Below are positions 1 through 12,900 of a stretch of 64,000 nucleotides of DNA, piece by piece. The translations under genes were made by a program, and so were the position numbers. The notes under the pieces are model-generated. The model saw only the letters and a program-made list of their open reading frames with translations. It did no database searches and was not told the DNA's origin. Source of the stretch: Dicaeum eximium (Eukaryota > Chordata > Aves > Passeriformes > Dicaeidae); assembly GCA_013396995.1 (NCBI GenBank), contig VWZP01001727.1:109665-173664 (forward strand), written 5' to 3'. Each line of letters begins with the position of its first letter. The first letter of the stretch is position 1.

Positions 1-796
1 GAAGATGCATTTTACCTGTATGTGTGAAGTACCGTGGAGAGCCAAGAAACATTCATTATAAATGTATAACAATTACAACTGATTTAAAAAATAACCATAG
101 TTTTTTCCCAAATATTCTATTTCGTTGTAACAGTTAAAAATAGAATTAAAGTAGAAAGGAATTTAATCTTCAAGTGACATAGTTATTACAGTACCTTAGG
201 ATGAAGAAAATGCAAATTCATTTGTGGAAGAAGAATTTGCATACATACAGAAATGAGTGATTCTCTCCCATTTATTTCAAAAAAGACAAATTCTAAACAA
301 CACTGAAATAGTTCTAAGCAGCAATATTTCAAAATATATAACTACCTGAATTTAAAAAGCTTTTATATATTCCTCTCAAAACTGTTTTTAAGGTAACTTT
401 TACATGCCATCTTTCAAAGTAGGCTCTTTCTTATTAACAGGGACATTGCCATTCAGTGTGAACATGAAATAAAAATGAAGTATAAAGCAGTACCAAATAT
501 TCATCCTTTCAGCCATTTTTGCCCTTTTATAGTCATGATGACTTAACAGGAAATTATTTTCTACCCCTTCTGCATGCAGGAATTATTAGCACAGCATATT
601 GAGAACCTTAAGATAGAAATTTAGCATTATGTCAGTAACTGAATCTCCACTATATGCCCCAGAAAACATTCTGATTGCTTCCATCATTTCTCACTTTAGC
701 CATATTTGGCTTTGCTGCAGTATCTCAGACTACACTCACAGTAACAGCTGTGTAAGCAGCACTAAACAATCATTTTAAGTCTTTACTTGCTACAGA
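1..796. other. No gene seen; AT-rich sequence
   Basis: I see no exon, RNA gene or repeat family in this stretch. By conserved gene order it lies between RWDD3 (outside the window) and the 3' end of TLCD4. Confidence 0.5.
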
Positions 797-867
797 TACA
801 GAACCATAAAACAGTTTGGGTTAGAAGGGACCTTAAAGATCCTCTCATTCCATCCCCTCTGCCCTCT
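797..867 (-). mobile_element. CR1 LINE fragment, 3' part, left of an inserted LTR
   Basis: The plus strand reads GTTTGGGTTAGAAGGGACC, then TTAAAGATCCTCTCATTCCA, the reverse complement of the CR1 3' end. The element stops at about 871, and its continuation is found from 1322 after a solo LTR. Confidence 0.75.
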
Positions 868-871
868 CCTA

Positions 872-1321
872 TGAATGGAGTGAGAATGAGGTGTTTTTAC
901 AAACTATGGGCCTGATGGTAGATAAGGCCAGATACAGAGAGGTGAAAGGAGCAATGGGGAGAACCATAAATTCCATAGGGATTCCACTAATTGACACAGA
1001 CTGCTACTCACTCAAGACTGTGCTAAATCTCTGGATTTAGAGAAAAAGAACGGAGACACAAGGAAAAACAGGGAAGGGCGGGGGGGTATTAGATATTTCA
1101 GCGAGTCTGTACCGCTAAAGTACCTCAGCCTGTGGGGAAAGAGAGAGGAAAAATGTGGCCGGGAAATTAGGATAAAAAGAAGGCTGTGTCCCCTAAAAAT
1201 TTTGAGAGACCCCATGGGGAATGCCCCATGACCTCTCCCTTTATTTGAATAAAGTTACAGTACTCCTCTGTCTCCTTTTTGGACTTAAATCTCTGGTGTT
1301 TGTGGATTCCTTTTCCTGACA
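872..1321 (+). mobile_element. Solo LTR of an endogenous retrovirus, nested in CR1
   Basis: This 450-bp block begins TG and ends CA and is flanked by the 4-base direct repeat CCTA (868-871 and 1322-1325). It has a TATA-like GATAAAAAG at 1171-1179 and an AATAAA signal at 1248-1253 in the right order for a plus-strand LTR. CR1 sequence flanks both ends, and its order is restored if the block is removed. No gag, pol or env is seen, so this is a solo LTR and cannot encode virus proteins. A 4-base target duplication suits a gammaretrovirus-like or similar ERV, but the family assignment is open. Confidence 0.7.
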
Positions 1322-1633
1322 CCTACACCAGGTAGCTCAAAGCCTCACCCAACCTGGCCTTGAACAGGGGCATCCACAGCCTCTCTGGGCAACCTGTTCC
1401 AGTGCCTCANTGTCCCCTAAAAATTTTGAGAGACCCCATGGGGAATGCCCCATGACTTCTCCCTTTATTTGAATAAAGTTACAGTACTCCTCTGTCTCCT
1501 TTTTGGACTTAAATCTCTGGTGTTTGTGGATTCCTTTTCCTGACACCTACACCAGGTAGCTCAAAGCCTCACCCAACCTGGCCTTGAACAGGGGCATCCA
1601 CAGCCTCTCTGGGCAACCTGTTCCAGTGCCTCA
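1187..1633 (+). repeat. 223-bp direct duplication around a single N (likely assembly artefact)
   Basis: Bases 1187-1409 and 1411-1633 are identical except for C at 1233 against T at 1457. The only base between them is the N at 1410. The unit spans the last 135 bases of the LTR and the first 88 bases of the right-hand CR1. A unit that crosses a repeat boundary, abuts an N and differs at one site is typical of two overlapping contig ends, or two haplotypes, that were not merged. A true recent tandem duplication is the alternative. Confidence 0.85.
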
Positions 1634-1855
1634 CCACTCCCACAGGGAAGAATTTCTTCCTAACATCCAATCTGAACCTGCCCTCATTCAGTTTAAAGCC
1701 ATTACCCCTTGTCCTATCACTACATACCTCCGTAAAAAGTCTCTCTCCAGCTCTCTTACAGCCCCTTTACATATTGGAAGGGGCTCTAGAGTGTCCACAG
1801 AGCCTTCTCTTCTCCAGGCTGAACAACCACAAGTCACCCGTCCTGTCTTCACTTA
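1322..1855 (-). mobile_element. CR1 LINE fragment, right of the inserted LTR
   Basis: The plus strand carries the CR1 landmarks in order: CACCCAACCTGGCCTTGAAC, CTGGGCAACCTGTTCCAGTG, GAATTTCTTCCTAACATCC, CATTACCCCTTGTCCTATCA and CTTCTCTTCTCCAGGCTGAA. The element lies on the minus strand. The part 1411-1633 repeats the LTR-CR1 junction and includes another LTR tail (1411-1545). The open frame 1584-1856 is CR1-derived and not a gene. Confidence 0.8.
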
Positions 1856-4800
1856 ACAACACTGTTTAATAAGATCCTCCTGCAGAGCAACTGACTATCT
1901 GCTTCTAAATATTTCAAGTCAGTGGCAGAAAGACTCTAAGGTAAAACAGATTTTCTCTCTGATGTTCTCAAATGGAAAATTGCTTCTTCTCCTTCCTCTC
2001 AAGGACATAATGCTGTAGATGTCAGTTTGCCATCTCCCTGCTTCCACCATCACTCTCCACCAGAAGCAACAACTGCACTATTAATCATTGTATAGATAAT
2101 AGTTTTCACCCTCTGTAAGATGAGCCAAGTAGCAAGTATTTTTTTACTCAATGTAAAGCCTTCTTTACAAAGAACACCAAGATCCCAACCTCAATGAAGC
2201 AAAGTCTACCCATAGGTATATTGCACTGTGAACTCCAGAAAAGCAGAGCAAAAGAAGACACCACAGTAGCTCACCTTCTAAAATATGACAGATACCCATT
2301 GCAAAGATTGAAAATTTTTTTTAAATCTTAGTGCAAAATTGTCACACCAATATGAGGAGAGAAACCAAAGCTTTCAGCAAGAAAACAAAGAGAATAAACT
2401 GGGGAGAAAATTAAAAGCAACTGCACACTCGAATATGACAAAGACGTGGATATACAAAATACTTCCTATATCCTACATCTTAGGGAGAGAATGTTTCTCA
2501 CACTTTAAGCAAGATTTGTTGAATTCATCAGTTTAAGAACGGCTCACTGAAAGGCATCCCTTGTTCCCAGCCATGCTCAGTCCTTCCTTTCCACTATTCA
2601 GTTAAAAGCTGCCTAGTGCCAATACAAAAGTCTCCTACCAAGCCCCATTTTCCTTCCTCAAGCAGTTGGAAATCTGACCTATATAGCATCTGACCCCAAA
2701 GCATGTCTGTTCCCAGAAACTCCCAGTCACTTTCTAACAGACCAATTAGTTAATGAGTAGTTTATTTATTACACTAGCAGTGTCAAATTAGTACCTTAAG
2801 TACATAATATACAAATGCAACTAAATAACCTTCAAAAAATGAGAGGAAAAAAATAAAAACACTGGACTGCTTTGTGTTTTCTTCTAGTAATTTAACCATT
2901 GCATAACACAAGAAAACACAAAGAAACATGAGTAATTCCTGTGCTTGGAAGCCAGTGGTTAAGACATAAAACAGCAGCAATCTTTAAGGATGCTCAAAGA
3001 AACCTGTGGGCTTTACCACAAAATTCATGCTTCCATGCACATATAGAACCTAGGAATTGCCATACTGAGGAACTTAACTGCCCACCTTAGTATTCAGTAA
3101 GGGACTGTGTGATGCATCCTATTTATAATATGCTGACAACAGCAGCACTTTATCCCCAGAGCCTTCAGACACCTGTCCAGCCTATGCCCTGGCACATGTG
3201 GTATTACAAGACAATGCAACAGAATTATACTATCCAATGCAAAAGTTCTTCCCCATTGCACAACAAAAATTTATAGTTTAAGTTACATTCCTGGCCCCAG
3301 TCATGTCCTACATAGACTTTCAGCACTCAAAATTCCAGCCACCGGAGCAACAATGGGGCTCAGACTTCATACACCTATCTTCACCTTCTTTAAAATAAAT
3401 AAGATACAGCATGAAATCCCAAGATACCATAAAAGCCAGTTGTTTCAGAATTTAACCCCCCCAAACTGTTCTTTCATGATGCACTCATTATAGGTACATA
3501 AGCTCTTATCATATTAAGAAAGAAAAATTCACAAAATAAGCAACTGTGTTCCTTTCCTTTATTATGATGTACCAATACCTTGCATACAACATGCAATTTA
3601 TTGCTTATTGACATTATTGCATATATCAAAGGGGAAAAAATCAGCCAATATCATTTTATGCAAGCTCCTAAACTGTTCAAACAAAATACAGAAGTGCTTT
3701 ACAATATCAATGAAATGCTAACAAATAATTCAGATTCTTGTAATAAGAAGTAAATTTAAACCCATAATACTAAATCATTCACCCTACTATGACAGATTAC
3801 TTTTATCACCAATCTTCCAAATTGTTATATTGCATTTTTAAGTTCTTGTGGCATGATAAGGATTGCTACTCCAATCAGGTCACATTATTACTTCAATTTA
3901 ATAATGTGATCCTGCCATTTTGTGACAGTATTAGAATTTACTGCAAACCAGATTGTCAAGATGTACCAGAAATCAGTCTAGCAGAATCTACAGTTTTTGT
4001 CCTTGCTCTGCACATAAGTTAGATAAACTCATCAAGTTTCTTCTTAGATAGAAGATTATATAAACATTTTTGAATTACAGGCTCCATTACTTATGCCTAA
4101 CTTGCAACTCATTTGTTCCAAACAGGTTTTCTAATTTGATTTTATAACAGGTTAGCTGTGCTTATTCTACATAAATAGGTATCTGTCAATATTGAAGAAA
4201 ACACTGTTTGGTAAATGCATGCTAGAAACAAATCCAGGACATTTGGAGGTGTGCATATTAAGTATGCAAATTATATAGCTGAACTCACCATTAGCCCTTT
4301 TCTTCCCTTCCCCCTATGATTTGATGGATTTTTCTTGTGAAACTGGAATAGGATTACTATAAACAAAACCACATTGCATTCAAAATTTTGTATTTTGTAT
4401 TACAGCTTAGTATTCGTATTTAAATGTTGCTTTCAAACATAGCAAATTTTTAAAAATACCAAAATTTTAAAACTTAGAAGACAATTTACATGCAACATGT
4501 TCCATTTGGGTGCAGATTCTCACATACTTAAATATTTATAGGTTCATAAAAGCATGTCCTGTCCACAAGACAAGTACAATGTTTGACATCCCACACATCG
4601 ATTAAAAATTAAGATACAATACAGAATATTTTATTTGCTTTTATATTTTCAGTTTCAGTAAGTAGGAAATTATAAATAGCACACTGAATCATTACGTGGT
4701 TGATATCAAGCCATGCTGATCTCTTCATACTCCACTCTCTTAAAGACACTTCTTTTACTTACAACTAGGTTAAAAATGTATATACTTCGTATTAAACAGA

Positions 4801-7800
4801 TGCCCTCTCAGTTCAGGACATCACACAATTAAACCGTTCTCAGAAGAAAGTTTGCCAAAATATTTCTTATACCAAACAATATGATTTATTCTTCATAGCT
4901 ACCTTCCATTCTTAACTGAGCTATAAAGTGCTTGGTTATTATAAATAGAACAAGACTTTCAAAGGAGGTAGCTAGTAGGAATTTTTAATGGATAAGAAAC
5001 ATTACCAAGTGTTACCATCTAGAAGTATGACTTGATGCTTTACCCCAGATCTCTAAACAACCCAGGCAACACATATTTCATCTTCTCTGCCATAAAAACA
5101 ACTTTCAAGTTGCTTTCAGAAAATCTGAAGAACTTCCCCTAAAACCTAGATTTTATCTAGGTTTGGATGAAGGTTAAAATTTCATAAATATTATCACTAT
5201 TTCCATCTGACTGCCATCAATCAGGATATCAGCAATGAAGTACTCTGCTTTTCCTGCCTGTATTCCATAGACAGAGAAATCTGACCAGGAAAAGACTTTC
5301 CCTCCTGGAGTTCCTTGTAGCCAGATAATGCTGTTGTACAGTAGGGTATTCAAAATATGAAAGGGGCTTGCAATAGTTTTCAAAGTCTTCTACACCTACA
5401 CTTTTTCATCTGAAAATTCTAGTCCCTTTCTATTTGCTTTATCAATGGCTTTCAGCAGCAGCCAACACCCCACCAGATCCTAAGCTGGAGTAATTGTCAA
5501 GCAGCCCTTGATTTTCCTCTGAATGGCTCAGCAGAAGCATCACAAAATGATTTTTCAACCTTCTCTATTAAATGGTCTTTTACAGAAAGCTTGTACATAC
5601 ATATGCTTAAACACACACAAGGCCATGAGAAAAAGTCCTCTTCATACAATAATCAACAACTGGTATTCCATTTTATACAGCCTGAAAATTTTAAAGAATA
5701 AAATTTCATTTTCCATCGTGAACAGAGACACAAACACCTAAACCTTTCTGTTGTCCCAACCACAGCAGTAGGAAGACATCTGGATCTCTATGTGTGTACT
5801 CAAAGTTTCCTCTTCCTCCTCTCCTCTTTAAACCTACCTGAATGCATTTGCTCACTTGTGCAGGCTTTTACCCTTAGGCTGTTAGTTCTGCAGTATGATA
5901 ATTTCTGCAATAATCTTCTCCCACAATATTTTAAGTAAAGATGGAAGTCATTCTCTTCCAAACACTGTAAGTAATTTAACTTTTAATAAACTTTAGTACA
6001 AAATTTGGAATTTTTAAGAACTTATACATGAAGTCAGCTCCCCTCATTTTCCTGTGCATATATTTCATTATTCAATGGATTATATTTTTTAAGCAATTAA
6101 GTTATTAAATTATGGAGCTCACTCAAGATAGCATGTATTTATAGAGGTAGAGTAGGCTTCAGAGATGTAATTCTTAGCACTGAGGAGTTCACACAGATAA
6201 CCCATACAGCATCCCTGTTGTGTGAGACTCTCCACTGAAATCCACTGACACACTCTGAGAAAATCTGTTTGAATATAGTTCCTCTCTGCAAGTACTGACT
6301 CCACAAATCAGTTACAGAACACCTCACCTACCATTCTCCTGTAGAGCTCTGAAAGTGGTATTTACTCATCTTCTGATGAAAAATTAAAGCCATAAAAAAG
6401 AGAAACTTGCATTTGTACGTACAGCTAACCAGTACAAATAGTCTGTCCCATGATCAGCAAGATAATGTCACCTGGTATTGGAGAATGGAAAAGAAAAGAA
6501 AAACAAGCTATTTTTTACAAGAGTCACTCCTTCCATTTGATATGCCCACAGAAAAGACACCTGGTGACATGCCAAGAGTCTGCTTTTACAATGCATCTGT
6601 TAAAAACAGAAGTTTTAAGCCACTAATAAGATATTACATTCAAAAGCATTCGTTACGATGCTAATTACCATGCATTTACTTTTTTGCAGAAAAAAAAAGC
6701 AAAGACACAATACTACTACATTAAATTTTATCAATATTTCACCACATTTTTGAAATTAATAAAGTGCAATCAAAAAATGGGTGCCACAGCTATCTAATTT
6801 GCTGTATTATAAGCTTTTAATGGCAGGTAAAAAGTGCCCTATATACTACTGTATTCAGTACATCATAACTTTGCTGCCTGTTTACTAAAGTCTTTGCTGA
6901 AACCATAGCTGTTTTAATAGTTTTTTAATAGGAAAATTTTCTTCTGATGCATCAGGACATAACTGTAATAACTTTTCTTTAAAAAAAATATAAAATTTAA
7001 AGCTAATGCATTGCAAAATAAAATTTTAATTACACTAATTTTGTGCAGCAATCCAAAATACTAGTTGTTCTAAAAGAATTATCCCACTGCCCTCCAATCC
7101 TGGATTGTTGGCCAAAGTGTAGTATGCAGAGTTTTAGATTGTTTTTTGTTTCTAAATCTAGTTTTAACATCAATTTTATTATAGCTTGACTTACTTTATT
7201 TTTTTTCCCCCTATCAAACACAAGTCTATCTAGAAGTGGAAGAAGTAGACCATTTTAATGAATGACCTCCACTGAGAACAAAATATTTAAAATACTGAAA
7301 TATTAAAATCAATGTAACAAATTATAAACTTCAGAAACTTTTAATAAATTATCACCTTAAGAGTTGCTCCAAACCATCTTGTCAATTTTTTTCATCCTAC
7401 TTCCCCAAAAAGAAAAGCAGACATCTATTTTCAAGCATACTTCCCCAAAATGTTTGAATTGACTCAACTTTGGAAAGGAACAAGCTTTTACAAAACTACT
7501 AATCACAGGGATCTAGTGATTTAAAAAGCAAAAAGTATTTCATATGCACCTTTAAATCATAAAAACTGATAGAAACACAGCCTTTTTACAACTTTGCATT
7601 AGGTACAACGAAATCACCTTTTAAAAGATACCGGATTCTGCAAATGAGCATAAAAGAGAGTCTACTGCTTAGAGCAAAGCAAGTCACAGCACCGACTCCC
7701 AAAGACTGGATGTGCTGGTACCCAAATGAGGCACTGCACTCACTCAGACCCTACAGCTCCACAGATTCACTGCTGACTCTCCCAAGGCATCAACATCTTT

Positions 7801-9481
7801 TGTCTGTAGCCTGTGAAGCATTAACCACCACAAGACACAAGTACTAACAATCCTTGCTGTCTCCCTTAACAAGGCAGGATTGGGAAACTTGCAGAAAAAA
7901 GCCTGCCGAGCTGAGCAATGGAACTAGGCTTTCAAAAGTGCATTTTATACAAGTCCAAACAACACTCCCTGACAGCATCTAAACTGGGGAACTAAATCCA
8001 TTGCAGCTGCCTTGGTTAAAAGGCATTTCAGCCTATGCAGCTCTCCTGGGTCTTACATGCAATTTCTGGAAGAGGGGAATGCCAAGTCCCTCAGCAGGGA
8101 GGACAGCACGGGGCACTCACACCTCTGACTATGGAGGGCAGAGCTCATGTCACCCAGCTCTGTCAGAGGGAACAGGACTAATCACCCAACACAGGGTAAA
8201 TATGCTACTTTTCTGTTTAAAACTAATTGCTTTTACAGATTGCTACAATAATTGGGATGTGTGCTGAAGTCTCAGTGAAAATGGACACTTTTACCACACC
8301 TACACCGAGGAAAAAAACCAAAAGTTAATCAGTGACAACTCTGGTTAAAAGAAGCAAAACAAAACAAATTTACACATAAATATAGCTCTCAAAATAATTT
8401 TAAATAAAACGTAACTCAGAATACTCTCAAATTGTATTACGAATGAGATTTAGGACTATTCCTAGATGGTGAGATTCCTCTCTGATGACCTCCAAGCCTT
8501 CAAGTTCACAGACAGAGTAACTGAGTATCTATGGACAAACATGTGGTTTAAATTAAAAAAAAAAGGGTCTACAGAGGTCAACTGTTCCTTCTACAGAACT
8601 ACCATACAGTTTTAGAGGAGTTTGGCACAGTTAATTCAAGAGTGTTCTTAGTCACACCTCAGATTTCTGACTTGATTAACATGGAAAATGTGACAAAAAC
8701 CCTCAACACTTCATATCAAACAGGTAATTTTTGTGATAAAAGAAGAAGTATTACTTATAGTTACGCATCACATATACAGAAGATTTTTATATCTTTGCAA
8801 TTAAATTTTTAATCCAAATCGCCAATGGTTAAAAATGCTCTGAGAAGAATTGCAGCACTTCTCAAAGATAGCAGCAGCAAAGGAAAAAGCACTTCAGGAA
8901 GAACTATGCCATTTCCACACATCATCTACCATATTAACTTACAAAAACTGTTCCATGGGGAATTTAGAAGATGTACTTTTGCATGTAACCTAGCACAGCA
9001 AATGGGAATCCTTCCCATTAAAGTGAGAATTTTAACAGCTTTTAAGATATCATGTGGTCTTATAATACAGCATTTTAGATAAAATTATTTCATAAATTTC
9101 CCAAAATGGTTTGCATTCATATAAGGCAGAACAAAAAGCAGTAAAAGACTTCATAGAATCAAAGCCAAATTGTTAGCTTTTCTTGCAAAAATTAAAAAGT
9201 TGTCAAGAGTGAAATCTTGATTGTTATTCCTAGAAGAAAACATAGAAACGTGCCTGGAAAATTGCACCATATCAGGAGTTTGGGGAATTTTTCATTTTCT
9301 AAAAAACAGATATGTCAGTATTCACTGGATTTATAAAACATTTTAATCAGAGAAACCTGAGAGAAACACTTTGAACACACTGGTGGACAATAAGCAAGTA
9401 ACCAGTCTGCTCCTTTCTAATTTCTGATGCTTGCAACTGCTTAGAAGAGGCATGTGGAACTCATCTGGGTGAGCTTTTGCT
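1856..9481. other. AT-rich DNA downstream of TLCD4; no gene seen
   Basis: No spliced or unspliced coding region can be supported. All open frames are under 90 codons and unlike known proteins. Several minus-strand AATAAA hexamers, for example near 2764-2769, leave room for a long TLCD4 3' UTR. I recognise no repeat family here. Confidence 0.5.
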
Positions 9482-9672
9482 TTTATTCCTCACTGGACAG
9501 GATCCGCAAAGCGTGGCCCTGGGCGTGCAGGCAGTGTGGCTAGGGAAAGAGTAAGGTCAGTACAGAGGTAATACCTTGTTTCCATAATAGGAGCATTCCA
9601 TGGCAGAAATGTGCACTGTTTCAGTGAACTCAAATTATTTTCATAGCAGAAATTTCATTTCATGTATGATTT
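9482..9672 (-). promoter_or_regulatory. TLCD4: TLCD4 proximal 3' UTR with candidate poly(A) signal
   Basis: Reading minus, an AATAAA hexamer lies at 9487-9482, about 185 bases after the stop codon. This is the nearest canonical signal. Further AATAAA hexamers occur on the minus strand in the AT-rich DNA further down, so a longer 3' UTR is possible. Transcript data would be needed to choose. Confidence 0.4.
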
Positions 9673-9988
9673 CTAGGCAGATTTCCCATTTCTGTGAGTT
9701 TTTGCTTCCTCCTGTCCAATAAGACAAATGACCTTGTAGCATCCTTTTGCAATTTTGACCATCCACATCACATTCATAATATCCAAGACAACACTTGAGA
9801 TCATCCAGGCACTCTGAGCTGCAAATCCTAATCTCTGGAAACCTTCTGTTCCAAATGAAGAAATTACGTGGCTGTAATATACAGGCATGACGGCAATCCT
9901 CACCACGAAGAACACAACTGTCATCAGCACACCATTGATGATGTTGGCCTTTGAAGATTTGGGATATCCCAGTACTTCAAAAAACCAC
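9673..9988 (-). CDS. TLCD4: TLCD4 exon 7 (last coding exon) and stop
   Basis: The acceptor AG is at 9990-9989. Coding runs over 316 nt, finishing Arg158 and continuing through residue 262 to the stop at 9675-9673. It encodes WFFEVLGYPK, then two hydrophobic stretches (about residues 172-192 and 208-232) and a basic, polar tail ending NGKSA. The tail may face the cytosol, but that is inference. The open frame runs upstream of 9988 to an ATG at 10032, but that part is intron read-through. Confidence 0.95.
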
Positions 9989-12900
9989 CTGCAAAAGAAG
10001 TGTTCACAAATACCAAGCAGACTTGAAGCCATCTCATTGAAAATTATTTTACTTCATATTTATTTTTAATTCATCATGTATGAATTGCTTCCACCTTTAT
10101 AATTTCTAAATTATTGCACTTTGTCTTGGCTTAGTTACAAATCCTTCTGCTTGGCTACACTTTTTCCCCACCACTTAAGCAGCATATGAGATCCAGTATA
10201 TTGTAGAACAACACATTGAAAATCCTGATATGAGTTGTGAACCAGCTGACAACCCACGTGCATTTCAGTGACTATTGTGTAATATGCAATAATAAAACTA
10301 TTTTAAAATCATAAAGACATATTTATAACTTGCTGTTATAGTTTATACCAACAGCAGCTAAAATTCTTTGTCTCACTGAAAGCAACTCTCCAATTGCATT
10401 TGGATTTGGTAATCCCAATAGAGTGCTAATTTCTTGTAATTGGAATTTTCTGACTGCTTCTGTTCAACCCAAAACCAGAACATTTTCAGAACCAGACATA
10501 GTAAACTCTTGATCATGTCACAACTTGGAACATTATCCAATGAAAAAAGATAAATCTAAAAACTGCCTCTCCATCCACTGCTGGGTCATAAATGGTCTTT
10601 AAAAAAAGAATTCTTGCATATTTATTCCTAGATATAGTAGACAGGCATAACTTATCTATTGCCTAGCACACAGAACCTGAGGATTGAAAAAGGAACAACA
10701 AACGTCTCTAATCCTTTGTCATTACACTTAAACCAGAATAAGCAAGTAAAATTTGTGCAGCAATGGCAGGCAGGACCAGAGCAAAATAATTAAAATCACT
10801 GTATTCATAATGGGGGATAGGGAAGAGAATGAAATAAACAGTTTTTCTCCAATAGGATACAAGGCTAAAATGATTTAACAAAAAACAGTTCTAAACCTGG
10901 TTTTTAAAGTAATTTTTAATTTAATTACCTACAGATTACAACCTAGGTAATTATAAATACACTAAAAAGATTTTCCAGACATCCAGCTCTAACAGAAATA
11001 CTCTAGAAATTCATTAAACATGCAACTAGGACAATTAAAATCCAGGCACTCGAGGTGGCAGTCCAGCCCGGAAGCAGGATGTCTCACCACAGAAACACTT
11101 ACTGACATCATGAAGAGAAAGACCTGGTATGTTTGGTCAGATTAACAATCAAAGCCTTTACTTTCAATGATATATACAATGCAGAATCAAAAATTAATGT
11201 AAAAAATGGTTTTCAAACATACTGCAATGTGCCAGTATAGGTAACTGGACATCTGCTTAGCAACTTCCCTTTCCCAGCAAATTAAAAAACAAGTCTGTAA
11301 ATAACAGTTACCATTATAATTTTATCCACCACAGTTCAGAATTAATTACATAAATGCTGATACTAACATCAAAAGATCTAAATGCTTGGCATGGAGACAA
11401 CCTCCAATTAGAGATCCCTAACAACACAGACAGGAAATACACAGACAGTTCTAAGATTAGAATATCTTTTTATATTTTAATAAGAGCTCTTTTGGTAGAC
11501 TAAGAATGCAAACAAGAAACATAATGTAAGTCATTATCATTATCCACTACTTACTCTCTTAAGGGTCTGATTCACTTCAAATTTAATGGAAAAAAAATCA
11601 TGCACTAATGAGAGGACATCCCTTAGTGCAAGGGACTTTATTATTTCCTGCAGCAATTTCTGCTTTTCTGAGAGAGTGCTAAATGTCAGTATTCAAAGAT
11701 GCATAATCTCACCATGGGCATTTTAAAAGTATAACATAAATTACTTTTAATGGCCAGATGTACCACAATTCTTTCTAACTCTGCTGTCTGAAAGGCGAGC
11801 ATCAGTGTAGGAAGCCACATGAACCCAGGATGACATCCTATCTTGGTAGAAGCTGGGACAACAGCCATTCACTAGAACATGAATATCAATAAAAGCCCTT
11901 TTTTCTTCATTGCGTTTGAAGAAGTGTTTAGGCTTTAGTTTCTCATGCACACAGAGCACAGGCTGCAACAGACTGGTATCTCCCACTCAAATGCACTGGG
12001 GCAGAGGAGAGCAGCCTCTGGAGAGCTCCATTATCCCACCCTGTCCTCCTCCAAGTTCGCCAAACTCATGTTCAAAAGGGACCACGGCACAATCTTTTTT
12101 ATTTGTAAGAGCTCTGAGGAATGCTACAGTGTCATAAAACACTTCAGAGATTACAGTCACAGTGCAGCCTGTCTGCAGGAGGAATAGAGTTTCTATTTGC
12201 CTTATCCTTTCTCTACCAGACATCTGGAAAAGAAAACAGGTGCCATACATGTAGAAGCAGTAAAGCAGAAATACACCCCAAAAAGCATGGTTAAGAAAAA
12301 GGCATCTGATATACTGAAAGTTCTCATCCTGCCTTGCAAAAAATTGGAGGAAGAGGAGAAGATCGCAGCCCTGCTCTGTACCAAAGCCCCTGACCAGAAG
12401 TGAAGTCTTTCTGGGGCAAATCCTACCCCCAGCTGTGTCCTGAAGGCTACAGAGTAAGGGGAGAGGCCACCCTCCCCACAGCACCATCAAATCCAATTAC
12501 AGCTTTCCCCTTGCTGCAGTATGTGGCATTACCAGCCTCCTTTTCTGGTACAGCAGCAAATCAGGGAAAAACACTTGAACTAGCAGCCAGGGCAGGCTCT
12601 GAGCTCTGCAGGAGAAGCTTCAGCCCCTTTCTTCTCTAACCACAGGTGTGAAGATTAACCATTTGAGATGTACTTAAGTGCTCAAAATAACTTGCAGAAC
12701 TACTTCTGAAAGCAAGAATATACATTTATATTATTCTAGATAATCATATGCATATATTAATATTGATCTACATGTGTGGAATATTGGAAAATAAACTTCA
12801 AATTATACAGGGCAATGCAATTCCATTCTAGGATTCTGATGACAATATTATTTTGCTTCTTTTCCTCGTCCACGGTACCAAGAAAAAACATCCATATTGA

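Noticed and set aside
1337..1546. 69-codon minus-strand frame through the N
   Set aside because: It crosses the LTR-CR1 duplication and the N, and it is an artefact of the repeat.
1584..1856. 90-codon plus-strand open frame
   Set aside because: It lies in the CR1 3' region read on the opposite strand, so it is not a gene.
9887..10069. 60-codon plus-strand frame
   Set aside because: It is the antisense shadow of the last TLCD4 exon and its intron edge.
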